Assembly: GCA_948099385.1 (NCBI GenBank)
Contig: CANUEZ040000156.1
Span: 9,135,501 to 9,199,500, forward strand
Source of the DNA: Fasciola hepatica
Lineage: Eukaryota; Platyhelminthes; Trematoda; Plagiorchiida; Fasciolidae
Direction of reading: 5' to 3'
Length of the DNA: 64,000 bases
Positions 47,916 to 59,387 of the stretch are shown one piece after another (the first letter of the stretch is position 1; each line of letters starts with the position of its first letter). A model generated the notes under the pieces. The model ran no database searches. It was not told the origin of the DNA and was given only the letters and a program-made list of their open reading frames with translations. Made by a program: the position numbers and the translations under genes.

Positions 47916-48154
47916 CCATCAACTTATGGCATTCGTCAGTTCGTGTACATTCCAGCTGCAGTCGCACTTGAAAACGGCAAACTTGCAGAATATCCCAACC
48001 TTCGATTAGTTCACTGGAGAGCATCTCGTGAAGTGCCAGCAGTGCTGAGACTATGGTGTATCAATCCGCACATGTCACAGTATACTTTTGACCGAAATCC
48101 CAAAAGTCTTTTGACTCGGATTGATATGAACTGTCGGATCGACGTCACTCACCA
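47916..48154 (+). CDS. predicted exon, unknown protein
   Basis: The acceptor (TTTATCCTCTGGCACAG) and a perfect donor (CCA followed by GTGAGC) bound 239 bases open in phase 0. The product reads STYGIRQFVYIPAAVALENG, then KLAEYPNLRLVHWRASREVP, then LRLWCINPHMSQYTFDRNPK. It looks like ordinary folded protein. It ends with two bases of a split codon, matching the exon at 48249. A small upstream segment at 47762-47817 with a perfect GTAAGT donor does not match in phase. No family is recognised. Confidence 0.45.
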
Positions 48155-48248
48155 GTGAGCATCACTGAGGTCCTGCCACCTACAACACAGGACCATACTG
48201 CGTCTTTCGAATAGATCACAAATATGTCGACGGTTTCATTATGTTCAG

Positions 48249-48303
48249 TCAAGGTGGATTCAGACTGTTTGTCGAATCTTTCATCAACCAGACTAGATGT
48301 TAA
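48249..48303 (+). CDS. predicted terminal exon after 47916-48154
   Basis: After a 94-base intron with acceptor TTTCATTATGTTCAG, the frame set by the previous exon gives QGGFRLFVESFINQTRC and TAA. It is short, but its phase and acceptor agree. Confidence 0.35.
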
Positions 48304-49056
48304 ACCAACAACACAGTCGTCTAACCTGATCTGTCTGGATATCAGCTTGAAATGACACTTTAAATTAACCACCGCATGTAGTTGTGATTTCACCACGGCG
48401 CCGAACGATGGGTCATCCCTTCAACCTTGACTTGAAGGAAGCCATAGTAAGCCCGCCTGGGTTGCTGTCCCGAGGTTTGGCATTTAGAAATCATAAAGTA
48501 AGCCGGATATGTTCTAACCATAGCTAAAACTGAGCAGATAAAAACTATTCACCAGTCATGAGGGCTTCTCTCAAAAATAAGGTGACAGCATAGAACAATA
48601 TGTCAAGTTAGACATTTTGAAAGAAGAAGACGTTGTAGGTAATATCCGACTACAGCTTTCTTCGGAAATTCTTAGCCAGTGGGTTTTACGTTTATTTCGT
48701 TATGCTCGTGGTACCGCACAGAATACATCGGTAATAGGTCGTTACAAGTATAGTGCCCATTTTAATCGTCATGAAACTAAGTGCACACTCCAGATGTCAT
48801 CAATAATATTCTAAACGTACAAGAAACCCCTCAGAACACGTTGAGAGCAAAACAGAGTGATGAACAAGCCCTTTTTCAGTTATTCATACTCAAATCAATG
48901 CATAACATTCAATATGACTCAAAACAACGAAGGGAAATGACCATCCAAATCTGCTTGTGCACATGTGTGTACATGTGAAATTGATCACAGTGAAAAATGT
49001 TTGAGTGGTTGCACACGTGTTCGGAAACACGAAGTGGGCCATGAAAGTTTAAGTGC

Positions 49057-49437
49057 TTACACAAATTGTTTTTGAGCACACACGGGAGGATTGTAGGGTC
49101 GAATACTCACGGCTTCGGCTGCAGCCATGATGCGACACTCGATAAGCCTTGATTGCTTGCCCCGGACTTTGTAAATGGTGTGAAAAATGTGTATCACCTC
49201 TACTGGTTGCTTTGATTGAGCAAGGTGTGAACACATAGTACTCGAAATTATCTTAATTGCTTCAGTTTTCAACCAAGCCCGGTGGCTTTCACGAACAAGT
49301 CCGGATAAGCGCTTGGTCGTGCGGACAACGTACCTGATTCCACAGGAACAGGTGAATGAATACACACAGTAAGAAGCTGCAGGATCTGGCTGTCTATCCT
49401 TCAGTCGAAAACATACAATTGGTTTGGACTGGAACAT
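49057..49437 (-). pseudogene. PLE GIY-YIG endonuclease domain (copy 1)
   Basis: The frame includes VYSFTCSCGIRYVVRTTKRL, which is the GIY-YIG core with a CxC motif; the usual YIGRT has become YVVRT, so the Gly is lost. A SGLVRESHRAWLK segment follows (usual RxxEH has become RESH), then IECRIMAAAEAVSIRPYN and a QKQFV end. In active PLEs this domain nicks the target for priming. The changed Gly and His suggest an inactive protein even though the frame is open. Confidence 0.8.
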
Positions 49438-49556
49438 AATTTGTAGTAGTGCAGAGTAAAATGTTCTGCTGAGTGCTCCTGTTAGTCTTCGTTGAATAAC
49501 TTCAGTTTCAGTATCTCGTTTGAACGGTTAGTGAACCCATGGGCTTTTTTCGACTA

Positions 49557-49916
49557 CTATCTGCTCTGGCCTACCTTCATGTAGCTGCATCGTTTTGTGA
49601 ATGAACTATTCAGGGTAGCCATTTTTAGGAGAAAGCTCCTCAAAAAACGAAGTTCATGGTCTATTGAGTCTTCCGTGCAGGTTTTCCTCGCCCTATTAAC
49701 CAAGCAAAGTGCTAGATTTCTTTTCACTTTGAGCGGTACCAAACTGTGAAAATGAATGTACTGACCTTCCCAAGTTGCTTTCGTACGCACTGATAACCAA
49801 ACGGAACCATCACTTCGATGGTTTACACAAACATATAAGTACGATTGACTGTTTTCCTTTTCTTGTTCCAAAGTGAACCGAACAAACTCTGACAGATAGA
49901 CCAAAATGTGCTCCAA
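49557..49916 (-). pseudogene. PLE reverse transcriptase C-terminal fragment
   Basis: The frame reads EHILVYLSEFVRFTLEQEKE, then VCVNHRSDGSVWLSV, then KATWEGQYIHFHSLVPLKVK and LALCLVNRARKTCTEDSIDH. This is the conserved PLE block in which the FLDV, YRKPTWTGQY and FHSxxP motifs follow the catalytic YxDD region. The catalytic Asp motif itself is not present because the copy is 5' truncated. Reverse transcriptase function is lost. Confidence 0.8.
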
Positions 49917-49924
49917 GTTATGAC

Positions 49925-50560
49925 GTACCCAATAAGAAACTGTTTATCGGTATGCCTTTCAAGGGAGGCGCCATACCGAACCTTGTCAGCAAAAGTTTAC
50001 CACATGTGGTAAGTGGAACATTCAACTCAGCCCGTGTTTCCTTTGTATTTGCAAGCTCTCCCATTATCCGGCGTTCTGATAAGGATGTTACCAATGCTGG
50101 CCACCTCAATGGTAATCTACTTCTCCAGGTGGAAATGTAATGCTAACTACGTTGACCGAGCGGCAAGGCACCTATCCCAAAGAATTAAGGAACACTGGCC
50201 ACGGAGACTACTACATGGAGGAACAGGAACCATAGGGAGTGCCATTCTCGGGCATCTGGTGGACTCAGGTCATCAAATAATCACATATTAGGTATTTCAG
50301 ATAGTCTGTAGAGTGCGCCCTAATCCCTACAAACACACCCGCTTACACACACTGGCCACCGCAGAGGAGATAAGCATCCGTCTTTTCGCACTTGCTCTGT
50401 GTACACAGAAGAAATTCGTCCAAGCCCTCCAATTACCCCGGCCGAAAGCAGAATAACCCCACCCCAGTGGCTCAACTCCAAATCAAGTGACTGTCACGAC
50501 CTACTCGACACGTTGCTCTAACCCAACCCCCCCCCCCTCCCTTGGCCCCACAAAACTATA
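49925..50560 (+). mobile_element. Penelope-like element 3' part (copy 2)
   Basis: Plus-strand reading starts at the connector (MPFKGGAIPNLVSKSL, then NSARVSFVFASSPIIRR), shifts frame near 50085, and continues through the GIY-YIG core. After a stop near 50290 it continues with RVRPNPYK, LATAEEISIRLF and QKKFVQALQLPRPK up to about 50455. It then has a C-rich tail with a run of 11 C (50527-50537). At least one frameshift and two stops make it a dead copy, truncated at its 5' end at about 49925. Confidence 0.85.
50085..50455 (+). pseudogene. PLE GIY-YIG endonuclease domain (copy 2)
   Basis: The core reads CNANYVDRAARHLSQRIKEH, where the usual YxGRT is YVDRA and the RIKEH segment is intact. TGTIGSAILGHLVDSGHQI follows. 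The Gly of GIY-YIG is replaced by Asp, and the domain is cut by an in-frame stop near 50290. It belongs to a different family from copy 1, which has SHLAQSKQPVEV at the matching place. Confidence 0.8.
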
Positions 50561-51152
50561 TCTAATCCGAATGACCCTCAACCATTTCAGCATAACCATT
50601 TCCTATATAATTTGTAAAGACTAGATGACGAATCATTGAAAACGATTGTTTGTCTCTGAGAACTTGTTCAGATGTCACAATGTGCATATTCCGGAATCCA
50701 CAGACATATTTGGATGATCATTTCCCTTCGTTAATTTGAGTCCTACTTAAGGTTGTGCATGGGTATGAGTAAGAAAAACTGAAAACGAGCTGGTTCATCG
50801 CGGTGTACTGTTCTAAAAGGCCGTTCGACTCCAGAAGTAATTGCAAATAAAAACCCGTTCATACTAATGAAAGTACCAATAGTTCCCTAATTCGATTTAG
50901 ATAAATGCAGTCATTCTTTGCTGTTCTGTGACGTCCTTTCAAATTATTGAATCCGTTATCGCCGGTTAAAAGTCATGCTTAGCTGTGTGATACAGTCATG
51001 ATTCAGAGAATGAGAATGACCGAGGAAAAATGTCACTTTTCTGTAGAGAATCAAGTTAGCTCCAGATGATGCTTTTCGATGAACTTTACCGACGACAGCC
51101 TTTAACAAAACCATCTCTTTTATCTCAATCAAGTTTTTTCTTATTTTTTCAG

Positions 51153-51256
51153 TATGTCTCATATGTGACGCTCAGTATGATTCATCATATGGCTTCAGAG
51201 CTCAACTCAACATTGAAAACCACGGAAACACTGTACAGTTGCATCATCCTTCTTAG
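51153..51256 (+). CDS. possible exon, unknown
   Basis: A very strong acceptor (TTTTTTCTTATTTTTTCAG) is followed in phase 1 by CLICDAQYDSSYGFRAQLNI, ENHGNTVQLHHPS and TAG. A GTACAG donor-like site lies inside the frame. A second frame is open to 51296, so the reading is not certain. Confidence 0.25.
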
Positions 51257-51289
51257 GAATCATCAGCAGCCCCAACGGGGACACACCCG

Positions 51290-51345
51290 GGGTTAACTAC
51301 TCCGGGTCGAACACCAAAACCGCAAGGCTATCCCAGCTGGCTCCC
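51290..51345 (-). mobile_element. possible tRNA-like SINE head
   Basis: On the minus strand GGAGCCAGCTGGGATAGCC (51344-51326) resembles an A box region, and GTTCGACCC (51312-51304) matches the B box consensus. An ACCCGG...CCGGGT inverted repeat follows. The spacing is shorter than in a tRNA, so this is tentative. Confidence 0.3.
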
Positions 51346-52589
51346 AACGGCTTGTTGAATATTTACATTACATGAAATAGCACTCTTGCGTCACTAGCAT
51401 TGAACGGTGATCATCCGTTCCCAGCACAGCGATCGACTCCTGTGATAAATGACTTCTGATCTCGTACCTCTGCGTATTTGTTAATGAAACAGTGGATTTT
51501 GTTCACAGTAAAGAGAGAAAAGTTTAATCAAGAGTGAAACTTCTCAGTGGCACATAAAAGTGGGAGAATTTGCTGTTTATGAGTGGAGGAACTAGTTTAC
51601 AGAGGCTTAGTTGGTTATAACACAATAAATAACAAGTAGTTGGGAATTCAAAAGATTGGATTCATAGGTTTTTTCCACCAATAGATTCATAGGTACTCAA
51701 CTTTATTTACAAAACGGTATCCAGTAGGCTTTAAGAAGTATGGCTGGAAAATGGGTAACTTAATCACAAACACGATACACCATGGTATCACTGAATTGTA
51801 TACTGTCTCCACTGTCCCACTAGAGACCATTCACTATGCGCCTGATGTACCCATTTAGATTGGTCATGTTGTAACATGAACATTCACTTACGTTCCAGCG
51901 TCCCGTCGTAATAACAATACTTTAATTATCCTTCTCTAAGAGCAGTGATCAAATTAATTAAACAGTCATTTATTATTACTCTCATAATTCTGGTCACGTA
52001 AGGACTTAGGGTGAAATATCCAATACATTGGAAATGACCAGCTTTACTCGGCAGAATATTGCATAATCCAGGTTTTAGTTATTTTTATGTAACAGTGGAT
52101 GGTCGGGAAAGACAATAGACAGTCGACTCCTCGGTTACCACGGTTAGCCTTTCGCAAAACCAGTTTTATTCATACGGAATAAATTTCTCTAGGACTTTAG
52201 CCTTTAAGGACGTGTTCAGAACCATCTTATCTCTGTTGCTTCAGGTCAATTTCTTTTCACCCTAACTAGCATATACGCAGATAATAATCGTCCAGTAAAT
52301 CTTCCTAATTCATTCATACTGGGCTGGATGAAATTATTTTTAACGTGGTTACAACCATAAAATATGCGATCCAAAGGCTACAGAATAACGATTCTTTGAA
52401 ACAAAGAAAGGTTTTGTTTGTGCAAAGATTAGTGGTTCACTACGTGTTAACGGTTCCCTTTTAAATGATGACATTCGTATTTCTGAATGACATTACGTAA
52501 AGCGTTTTTCTAACACTTCAGGTGAGATTTGAAGCTAAAAAAAATGGTCCATAGTCTCTGGTGATAAAGTTTTGAATAATAATCCTACA

Positions 52590-53600
52590 GTCTGGGCAAA
52601 CTTACATTGTTTCGTCAATACAGTTTGGCAGTATTTTTTCGTTTATCATCTCTACGGTTCCCTTGATTCTATCCTAAGTCCAATTCATTCTTCTTTTTCG
52701 TTCCAAATCACCCCCATCGTTTTGTGCACAAAACTAACAGACGCACTCTGGCCGCAGTTGCTTCAGTTCACCATTTCATTTAAAATTGTGTACTGAAATC
52801 TGTTCGATGTATTTCCCTCGGGAAGTTCTCTGCCTTCGCTTCGGTTCCCCGTTGTCTACTTTTCATAAGGTAGAATCTTATGGCTGTTCCACTTCTTTAC
52901 TCGTGTCTGAAGGACTATTTTTCTGATTTAAAGACGTTGAATTTGGTACAAGTTAATTGAGTCCTTCGACTAAAACATCTGGTGTCCTTCGGGGTACCTT
53001 CCTCTCCCTATTTCTCTTCACCACATAAAACTATGACTTAACCAATGGTTCACCTTTCCGACTTTTAAATATGCCGATCACGTGGTGTTCTGTCAACCAT
53101 CTCCAACCAACCAGACTTTAAATCTTTGTCCCAGGATCTACACAACATCCATCTTTTTTCGTCCAGTTCTGGCCCACCTCTCAACTATGTAGATTGTCTT
53201 CTCAAATTTTGCAGACTAAGGCAGTTTGATAAAACTCAAGCTGTCACTTTTCTTTTGTCCATCAGTATATTTTCCCAGTCTCACCTTATAACTCTCTGGT
53301 AATCTTTCCTGGTCTACTCAAAAAAATTTTTATCACACTGAACACTGACCTGACCATTATCTGTGGTGTTCTTTCAATTTCTTTGGTCTCTCATCCCCAA
53401 AGTCTACGATTTGCGTATTATAGCTTATGAAATATTCGCCGTAAAGACTCTTGCAGACCCCATCCATCCCATGTACCATGACTTATATGCTTGCGTTTCA
53501 CACCCCTCCGTAAGTTCCGAATTTAGACACATTCCCTGAAGTGCAGATAACTTTTGCAACTTTACAGTGCTTAGCTTAGCAGGGGTTCTGGTTGACAGAG
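52590..53600 (+). pseudogene. non-LTR retrotransposon reverse transcriptase pseudogene
   Basis: Plus-strand frames, broken by stops and shifts, show a segment like LVxxLKDYFSDLKTLN, then SGVL-RGTF (usual SGVPQGS) near 52980-53010. KYADHVVFCQP at 53067-53099 follows, where the catalytic YADD has become YADH. Later come SQSLTL-like residues, LSWST, and PIHP-like residues from the thumb region. This order and these motifs are those of CR1/jockey-type reverse transcriptases. The mutated Asp and many stops show an old dead copy. Endonuclease and 3' tail were not identified. Confidence 0.75.
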
Positions 53601-54208
53601 TAAAAATCACAAAAAACCTAGCACGAACATCGATGGCTGAACCAGTTTTATTTCTACACTATTTATTTTTATGTGTATTTCAAATAGACAGTGATCATTT
53701 TCCCTCCATTTGGCTGAAATGTGCGTTTGCTAACTTGTTGAAATCCTCAATACAATACAATACGAAAATTATTCAATTCACTTAACCAGTAACATTATTG
53801 GATCTTAGTGAAAACAATGAACTTTTGTTACATGACCATTATTGGTCCACTTGTTTATTGGTACTCTGAATATATTATATTGTATATATTATATTATTCA
53901 TGTAATGCAGTATCTGACTTAATATCACGAATTAATGTGCCTTATTGTGTTTTTCAGTTTAGACTTATTAAGATACTGCATAACTGTACCCAATAAATAA
54001 AGCTACTTTTATTCCATCTAAGCTCAAGTATGTGGAGATATCGGCTTTCAAATTTTGTCAGTAGTAGTACAGTTCCAAATGAATTCGAAGCAAAAGTCAC
54101 AAAGAGTCGTTAGATGTTCAGAGAAGGTTACTGAAACTGGTGCTTATTGTAACAGAAAGTTATCCATTTTGTTCCACTGATAACCAGTAATTATTACTTG
54201 TTTAGTGC

Positions 54209-54372
54209 GAGTGCAATGCAAGTGGTAGTATACCCACTAGCCTCAAACACCCATTGCACTGTTAGGGATAACTGGAAACCAGTCCCGGAGACTTGGAGTG
54301 GAGAATCAGAGAAGGTCCCAATAAGTCAGGTGCGGTAAGAAGCCAGACGACCGTGAATTACTGTCTACCAAA
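54209..54372 (-). repeat. SINE-like repeat, family 2, copy 1
   Basis: The reverse complement aligns with 62150-62300. Shared blocks are TGGTAGACAGTAAT, ACCTGAC-TATTG-GACC, CAGTTATCCCTAACA and TTGAGGCTA. The tRNA-like head region seen beside the other copy is missing here. About 110-160 bases are shared, with clear divergence and indels. Confidence 0.8.
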
Positions 54373-55791
54373 ACCTGTTATCAATAATGAGAAGAGATTT
54401 GCTATTTATTTAAATGATTCAGCAGCATTATTTTTTGCCCCTTGTTTTTCGACGAACAATTCTATTTCATTATCAGTTGAGCAAAGAATTTGTCTAATCC
54501 GAATTTAGACAGAAAACGGTCCAAGTAATTTAACAGTATTCGAAACACGAATAATCATTCCGGTATCACCAGATTTATCATTAGTGGGGAATAGCCTATA
54601 TTTCTGGTTATCTCGCAGTTGGCTAACTTAGTAACTCTCTCCTGCTATTTTGGGAGAAGTATTCCCCTATCACTTATGCTAATCAAAGTTTCCTTATGGA
54701 ATATAAATACAAATTAACTGAGCAACATTCACCTGCTAAATGACTGGGTAACAGGGAAGGAGGGTGGATAATATATACCAACCCAGGCTGATGGTTAATA
54801 TTTTTTGATGAATATCAAAAAAACAAGCTTTTAAATTGTGGTTCCATTTCCTAACTACATTTTTAAACATAAGTAGACATTACTTTGTCAGTACACAGAT
54901 GGCAGAAAAAAAATATCTCGCCAAAGTTTCTTTCACGAATTCAAAATGCTGTTGTGCGTAATTTCCGTTTTCTCGTACTGTATTTTTTACTCGGCACGTT
55001 ATCTTGAGTGTCGTTGCGTTTATTCACTCCGATTTTCTGAATTCTAGCAGAATGACAATAGATTTTTGATTGTAGTCTGTGGTCCGGTCCGTGAACGGTT
55101 TGTCTCGGTAGCCGAACACGATACTCTAGTCACTATGAGGTCACATATGACCTACTTCTGTTCTCAAAACCACAGCCAATGAGACGCCCATCAGGAGGTA
55201 ATCGATGTCACCATATGACGCCGGTGACCGATAAGCCCATTTGCATGAATCATTTGCGAGGTTGTCCTACTGCGCTGAGATAAGTGGAATTTCCACTGGT
55301 CGGTTGCACTACGCACCAGTGCTAATCTGACTGCGATAAAATCACAAATACTCGAACTTCTTGCCAGTTGCTCCAATATGATGTATCAGAATCTGCACAA
55401 TAACATGTCAGCCGATTTGCAAGAAAATGCGAATTTGATTACCTGCTGACCATGGCTATTTGCGGGGAGCACTTTTAATTACGACTACTCATCTGGGGTC
55501 ATTACCGCTGGTTATTTGCGCTCACTTGCATCAAGCTTCCCAAGCATTACTGAGATTACCACAAGGAAGTATCCAAAAAACGCTCGATCAGAGATTGTGG
55601 AGTCCATGCCAGCGGCTTAGAGAAATGGCTGCCTCTCGGACCATAAAGCTGGATAACAAAATTAAACCTAATTCAGTGAGAGCAGTTAGTCAATCAACAA
55701 CGGAACCACTGGAAAACAATTCGCAAAAATCACATATGCAACCTAACAGATTCCGAGATATACAGTTTTGTTTCCGTCAGACTTATTGCAG

Positions 55792-56141
55792 TGGATGTTC
55801 CAGTTACTTCGCCACCACTTTTGTTGCTCTCATCACCGAACAAAACATCAAATGAGTCCTTTGTCATATTTGACGTTCGCAGTCTCCACTTCTCAAGCGT
55901 CTTCAATCCCGTATCTTGTTTCACAGACAGGCTGGTATTGGAAGAGATCGGACGTCTGCGAGCTGATATGACATCAATGATTTTGGTCCTTGCACAAAAT
56001 ACTGCCCCATTGATTTTGTTTATGGCACAGCTTTTGGCAGACAATAACAACTGTGTCCTTCACTTGTTCCCTCTACCGACACTAGAAAAGGTGCACAAAG
56101 TAGACGCAGCCATGTCAGTCGCCATTATCCGCAATCTGTTG
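55792..56141 (+). CDS. predicted exon; weak DUF4806-like C-terminus
   Basis: The acceptor (ACTTATTGCAG) and a perfect GTACGT donor bound 350 bases, the longest such open segment in the window. It begins with two bases of a split codon and ends in phase 0. The product has a Leu-rich predicted helix (EEIGRLRADMTSMILVLAQN, then LILFMAQLL), followed by LHLFPLPTLEKVHKVDAAM. The FPL-T-E-V-L-E-M pattern recalls the start of the DUF4806 domain, but the match is short. The following exon carries WKG, as that domain often does. This link is an inference. Confidence 0.5.
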
Positions 56142-56191
56142 GTACGTCCTCTGTGTATTTTCCAACCATTTTCCTAAGAATCGATTTTCAG

Positions 56192-56341
56192 ATCCATCAC
56201 CTAATATTCTGTTGGAAGGGTTGCGCGCAGCTTGGTGCCCCGAATTTTGCGCAACAGTTTGAAAAGTGTGATAAATTATCGTGGGGCCCACATTATTCTC
56301 GTTATCCAGCGAACCGTAATCCACGACCTTATCGTTGGTAT
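56192..56341 (+). CDS. predicted exon following 55792-56141
   Basis: After a 50-base intron (GTACGT...CGATTTTCAG) the phase-0 frame reads IHHLIFCWKGCAQLGAPNFA, then QQFEKCDKLSWGPHYSRYPA. It reaches a GTAATA donor-like site after RPYRWY, or it can continue to a TGA at 56432. The intron size is typical of short flatworm introns. Cys- and aromatic-rich. It may be the end of a DUF4806-like domain; this is unproven. Confidence 0.45.
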
Positions 56342-57972
56342 GTAATAGATCTTATAACTGCCACAGAAGAAGTACGTAACCAGAACATCAATCGTACGGG
56401 AACAGAATTTGGAAACATGGCCTTGTGGCAGTGAATACAATAAGTGGGGAATAATCACAAGGACAGGCCAAGTTTTACAATAAGTTCATACTACCCATTA
56501 TTAAACTAATTCTCTGCCGGTTTAGCAACCTAAAGACGGGCACAGTGGTAAGCCGGTCAAACAAGCGGACTCAGGCGAATCAAGGTGTACATTTCGTTAA
56601 CATACAATTGTAATAATGACTAAAACTTCTTTTACCGTTGTTAGTACTTGTTTACGGATCAAATGGATCGGATCACCATGGGATGGCGAACGATAATGAG
56701 TTCTGACACAAAATGCCTTTTCGGAAAAATAACCGGGTGTTTAAAAGCATCTGGATGTACAGCATATTTTAGTCGCCTACCGAAACAAAAAGTCTTGCAC
56801 TTTAATCAGGCACAGCTTTTCTAAGGAGTCCCGAAAATATGTGGACAGTTCTTCCACAGGCGACCCTTTTTGTAGAAACCTACTATATGAGTCCTTTTGA
56901 ACCACTCTTATCACATTTTCTCCGATGTTTCCATATCTTCGGCAGATAGGTGACCCTTGTTCAACAGACCCTTATCTTTTGATGAAGATATAATTCGGAG
57001 GTAGGAAATGAATCGAATAAGCTTGGACCACTCAGAGTACAGCAGAAACATAAGGTAACCCGGTAAACAGGCTAGCTGTGCTCACGAAAGCAGGTGTTTT
57101 CTTAGTCTCCGAACTATTTGGCAGATTAGATGATTAAACCTATGGTCGATTACAGTACTTTAGGAAACAAAGAACCTATCCACCAAGTCTTCACTTCTCC
57201 TTCAGTTGAGAAGCAATATTATGTTCCGGTCGCAGGTGTCGCCACTGAAACACTTTGGTATATCTGTAAATGGTTGCTTGGCGGTTAGGAACAAATCTGA
57301 CCACCTCTCTACCGTCACTTTGGTCTCAGTGAGTAATAAACCCAGCCATACACCGTCGTAATTATCGCGGTTGCTCCACAGTGGCTCTGGTGCCGGAAGT
57401 TTGGGTGTTTGCCGACAACTCCAGATGAGTGCAAAAGGATAGAGTTATTCCGTCGATTACGAGAAAGAAATTGATAAAGACCTCTGGTGGATCTCCAAAT
57501 GGTCGAAGAATTAGGAGTAAATCATGGTAACCTCAGTCAACAGCTGACAGAAGGGAGTGTTAAGAAGTGCAGTCATGGGTCCGGTGGGCAGCAAATATTT
57601 CCCAAACTGGAAGATATCATCTGGGAATGGAGTTGTTGACAAGGGAGCAAAGACTTCAGTTGTGCACGTGACGTATATTCAAACATTTGCTCTTGTAATG
57701 GCTCCACCAACTCTACGAGAATTCAAAGCAATATGATGCTAGCTGGTTCACTCCCCTTAGTGACTTAAACGGTCTCTAATAAGATTGACAATAGTGCTCA
57801 GGCTAGAAGACACTGAAGTTAGTGAAGCTGCACTTGTATCCAAATAATTCGTTGACGGAGATGACTTTTCCAAACAGGAAATCTCCATAGTAACTGCAGC
57901 GTTTATGGGTGTGGGATTTTATAACAACAGTTGACCGGACGGTTGCCTCATCCATCTCTATTCCGTCTACAG

Positions 57973-58173
57973 GTTACGAAAGTAAGTGGTACCTTTATTT
58001 CATCAATTCATCTGGAAAGAATGAAAGCCCTATCTCTAAACAGCACTCAGGTCAAGAAGGGACATATTGGACGTGTTTCCGGTATTTACGGTACTGCAGC
58101 CCAAAATCCTGGTGCCCTCAAAAAGTCCATAGATAGTGGATCAGTTGAATGCTGCCCGTTTTTTACATCGTGA
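57973..58173 (+). CDS. possible exon, unknown
   Basis: The acceptor TATTCCGTCTACAG is followed by two long open frames. Phase 0 reads THISLERM-like residues then KKGHIGRVSGIYGTAAQNPG and stops at 58173. Phase 1 reads YESKWYLYFINSSGKNES and stops at 58136. A GTAAGT site eight bases into the segment could also make it the end of an exon. Undecided. Confidence 0.2.
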   Translation, partial: VTKVSGTFISSIHLERMKALSLNSTQVKKGHIGRVSGIYGTAAQNPGALKKSIDSGSVECCPFFTS

Positions 58174-59239
58174 TTGGTGAGGTCTACTGGTTAGGTATTC
58201 AGCGAACACTCACCGTGCTAAAGACGTGAAGAAATTTCTTGAAGAGGGAAGAATAGATCAAATATTGATTCGCGCAGGAATAACTCTATATAATTAGATT
58301 CCTGATAGTACCATAAACAAACCATCCAAAGGTCATTTGCACATAGAAATCAAAGTCTAAATTAAAATTAGAATGGTGAGAAATCCGCGTCGAGACTTTT
58401 TGAAGCCTAGTTGTGAAGAGGTAGTGACGTGAGTGAAGAATTCATGGGATAAAATCTCTGAGAGCTGCGTTACTGATGCTCTACGAGCAAGCCACCTGAA
58501 CAGTGAATGCTCATGGATATGAAGGATTTGTGCCAGTGGTTCTAGGTGAGATGGAGTCTCGAAAAATTTGGGCTCAAATTCAGAATTACGTGATTGCACT
58601 CGTAGAATGTAGTACGTGTGCGAATGTTGATTTTTATATCTGAAAAACCTCACATTTCCCGAAAATAAACCCTGATGCAGTTTTTGGGGCAAAAATAAAC
58701 ATGAAACCGGGTCTTTTTTTCTGGAAAACACGGTATACGGAAACTATTGCTCTGCTTCTCATATCATTTTTATGGATACTTGTTTTCACGTGTATGTTTT
58801 TGATGTCGAGCTAAAGTATCTCAAAAAATACCACAAATTCGCTTTTCCAAAGAGTTGCGTTCTTTTCTGTTCCTTTATCTACTCCATCATGTGCTCTCGG
58901 ACGAAATACTAAACTTTGATCTAGCACCTTTCTCTGTTCAGTTTGTGCTTCACAAGTCACGTTTCACAATAACTATTGACGGTATTTCTAGGCTGATAAC
59001 ACTTGTGATTTTGATCGATATATGCTGAGTGACCACTTCAACCAAATGCTAAGTTCGCACAAAACTCCTGCTGCTCTTATATATCAGAGATAGGCTTCAT
59101 ATAGTACAAAGCTCTTGATCTAAGTTCCAGTCCCCTATTTGCGAGACACAACACATAACTCGTCAATCTAGTTGTTGTACTAAGCCGTAAGCTGACAATC
59201 CGCCCCCTCCTCCCCTCTTCTCACGGCTTTTCCTATTAG

Positions 59240-59345
59240 GCTGATTTTAGATGGGTCGTTGTTGCGGAGCTGTACGCTTCTAGAAAAACAATTTCCAGAG
59301 CAGAAGGAAAATATTTTGACCAAAATGTGTCGCTTTCTTCCGAAG
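59240..59345 (+). CDS. predicted penultimate exon, unknown
   Basis: A long pyrimidine tract (CTCACGGCTTTTCCTATTAG) precedes 106 bases. Read with one base of a split codon they give LILDGSLLRSCTLLEKQFPE, then QKENILTKMCRFLPK, ending before GTAGTAAG in phase 0. This fits the next exon, only 42 bases on. One other frame is also open but does not join. Confidence 0.4.
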
Positions 59346-59387
59346 GTAGTAAGTGTTCATCGAATATTTACGTATAATCTTTCATAG

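Larger units (their letters stand above)
49057..49916 (-). mobile_element. Penelope-like element 3' part (copy 1)
   Basis: Minus-strand reading gives the C-terminal end of a Penelope-type reverse transcriptase (49916-49557), then the connector and a GIY-YIG endonuclease (to 49057). Frames are largely intact, with one frame change near 49500-49550. The 5' part of the element is missing: the copy starts sharply at about 49916, next to a second, oppositely oriented PLE fragment. The endonuclease sequence differs from that copy, so two families are present. Confidence 0.85.

Noticed and set aside
56537..56590. GCACAGTGGTAAGCC with CGAATCAAGG, like a tRNA A and B box
   Set aside because: The B box is incomplete and no second copy or body was found. 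It may be a very old SINE head but is not supportable alone.
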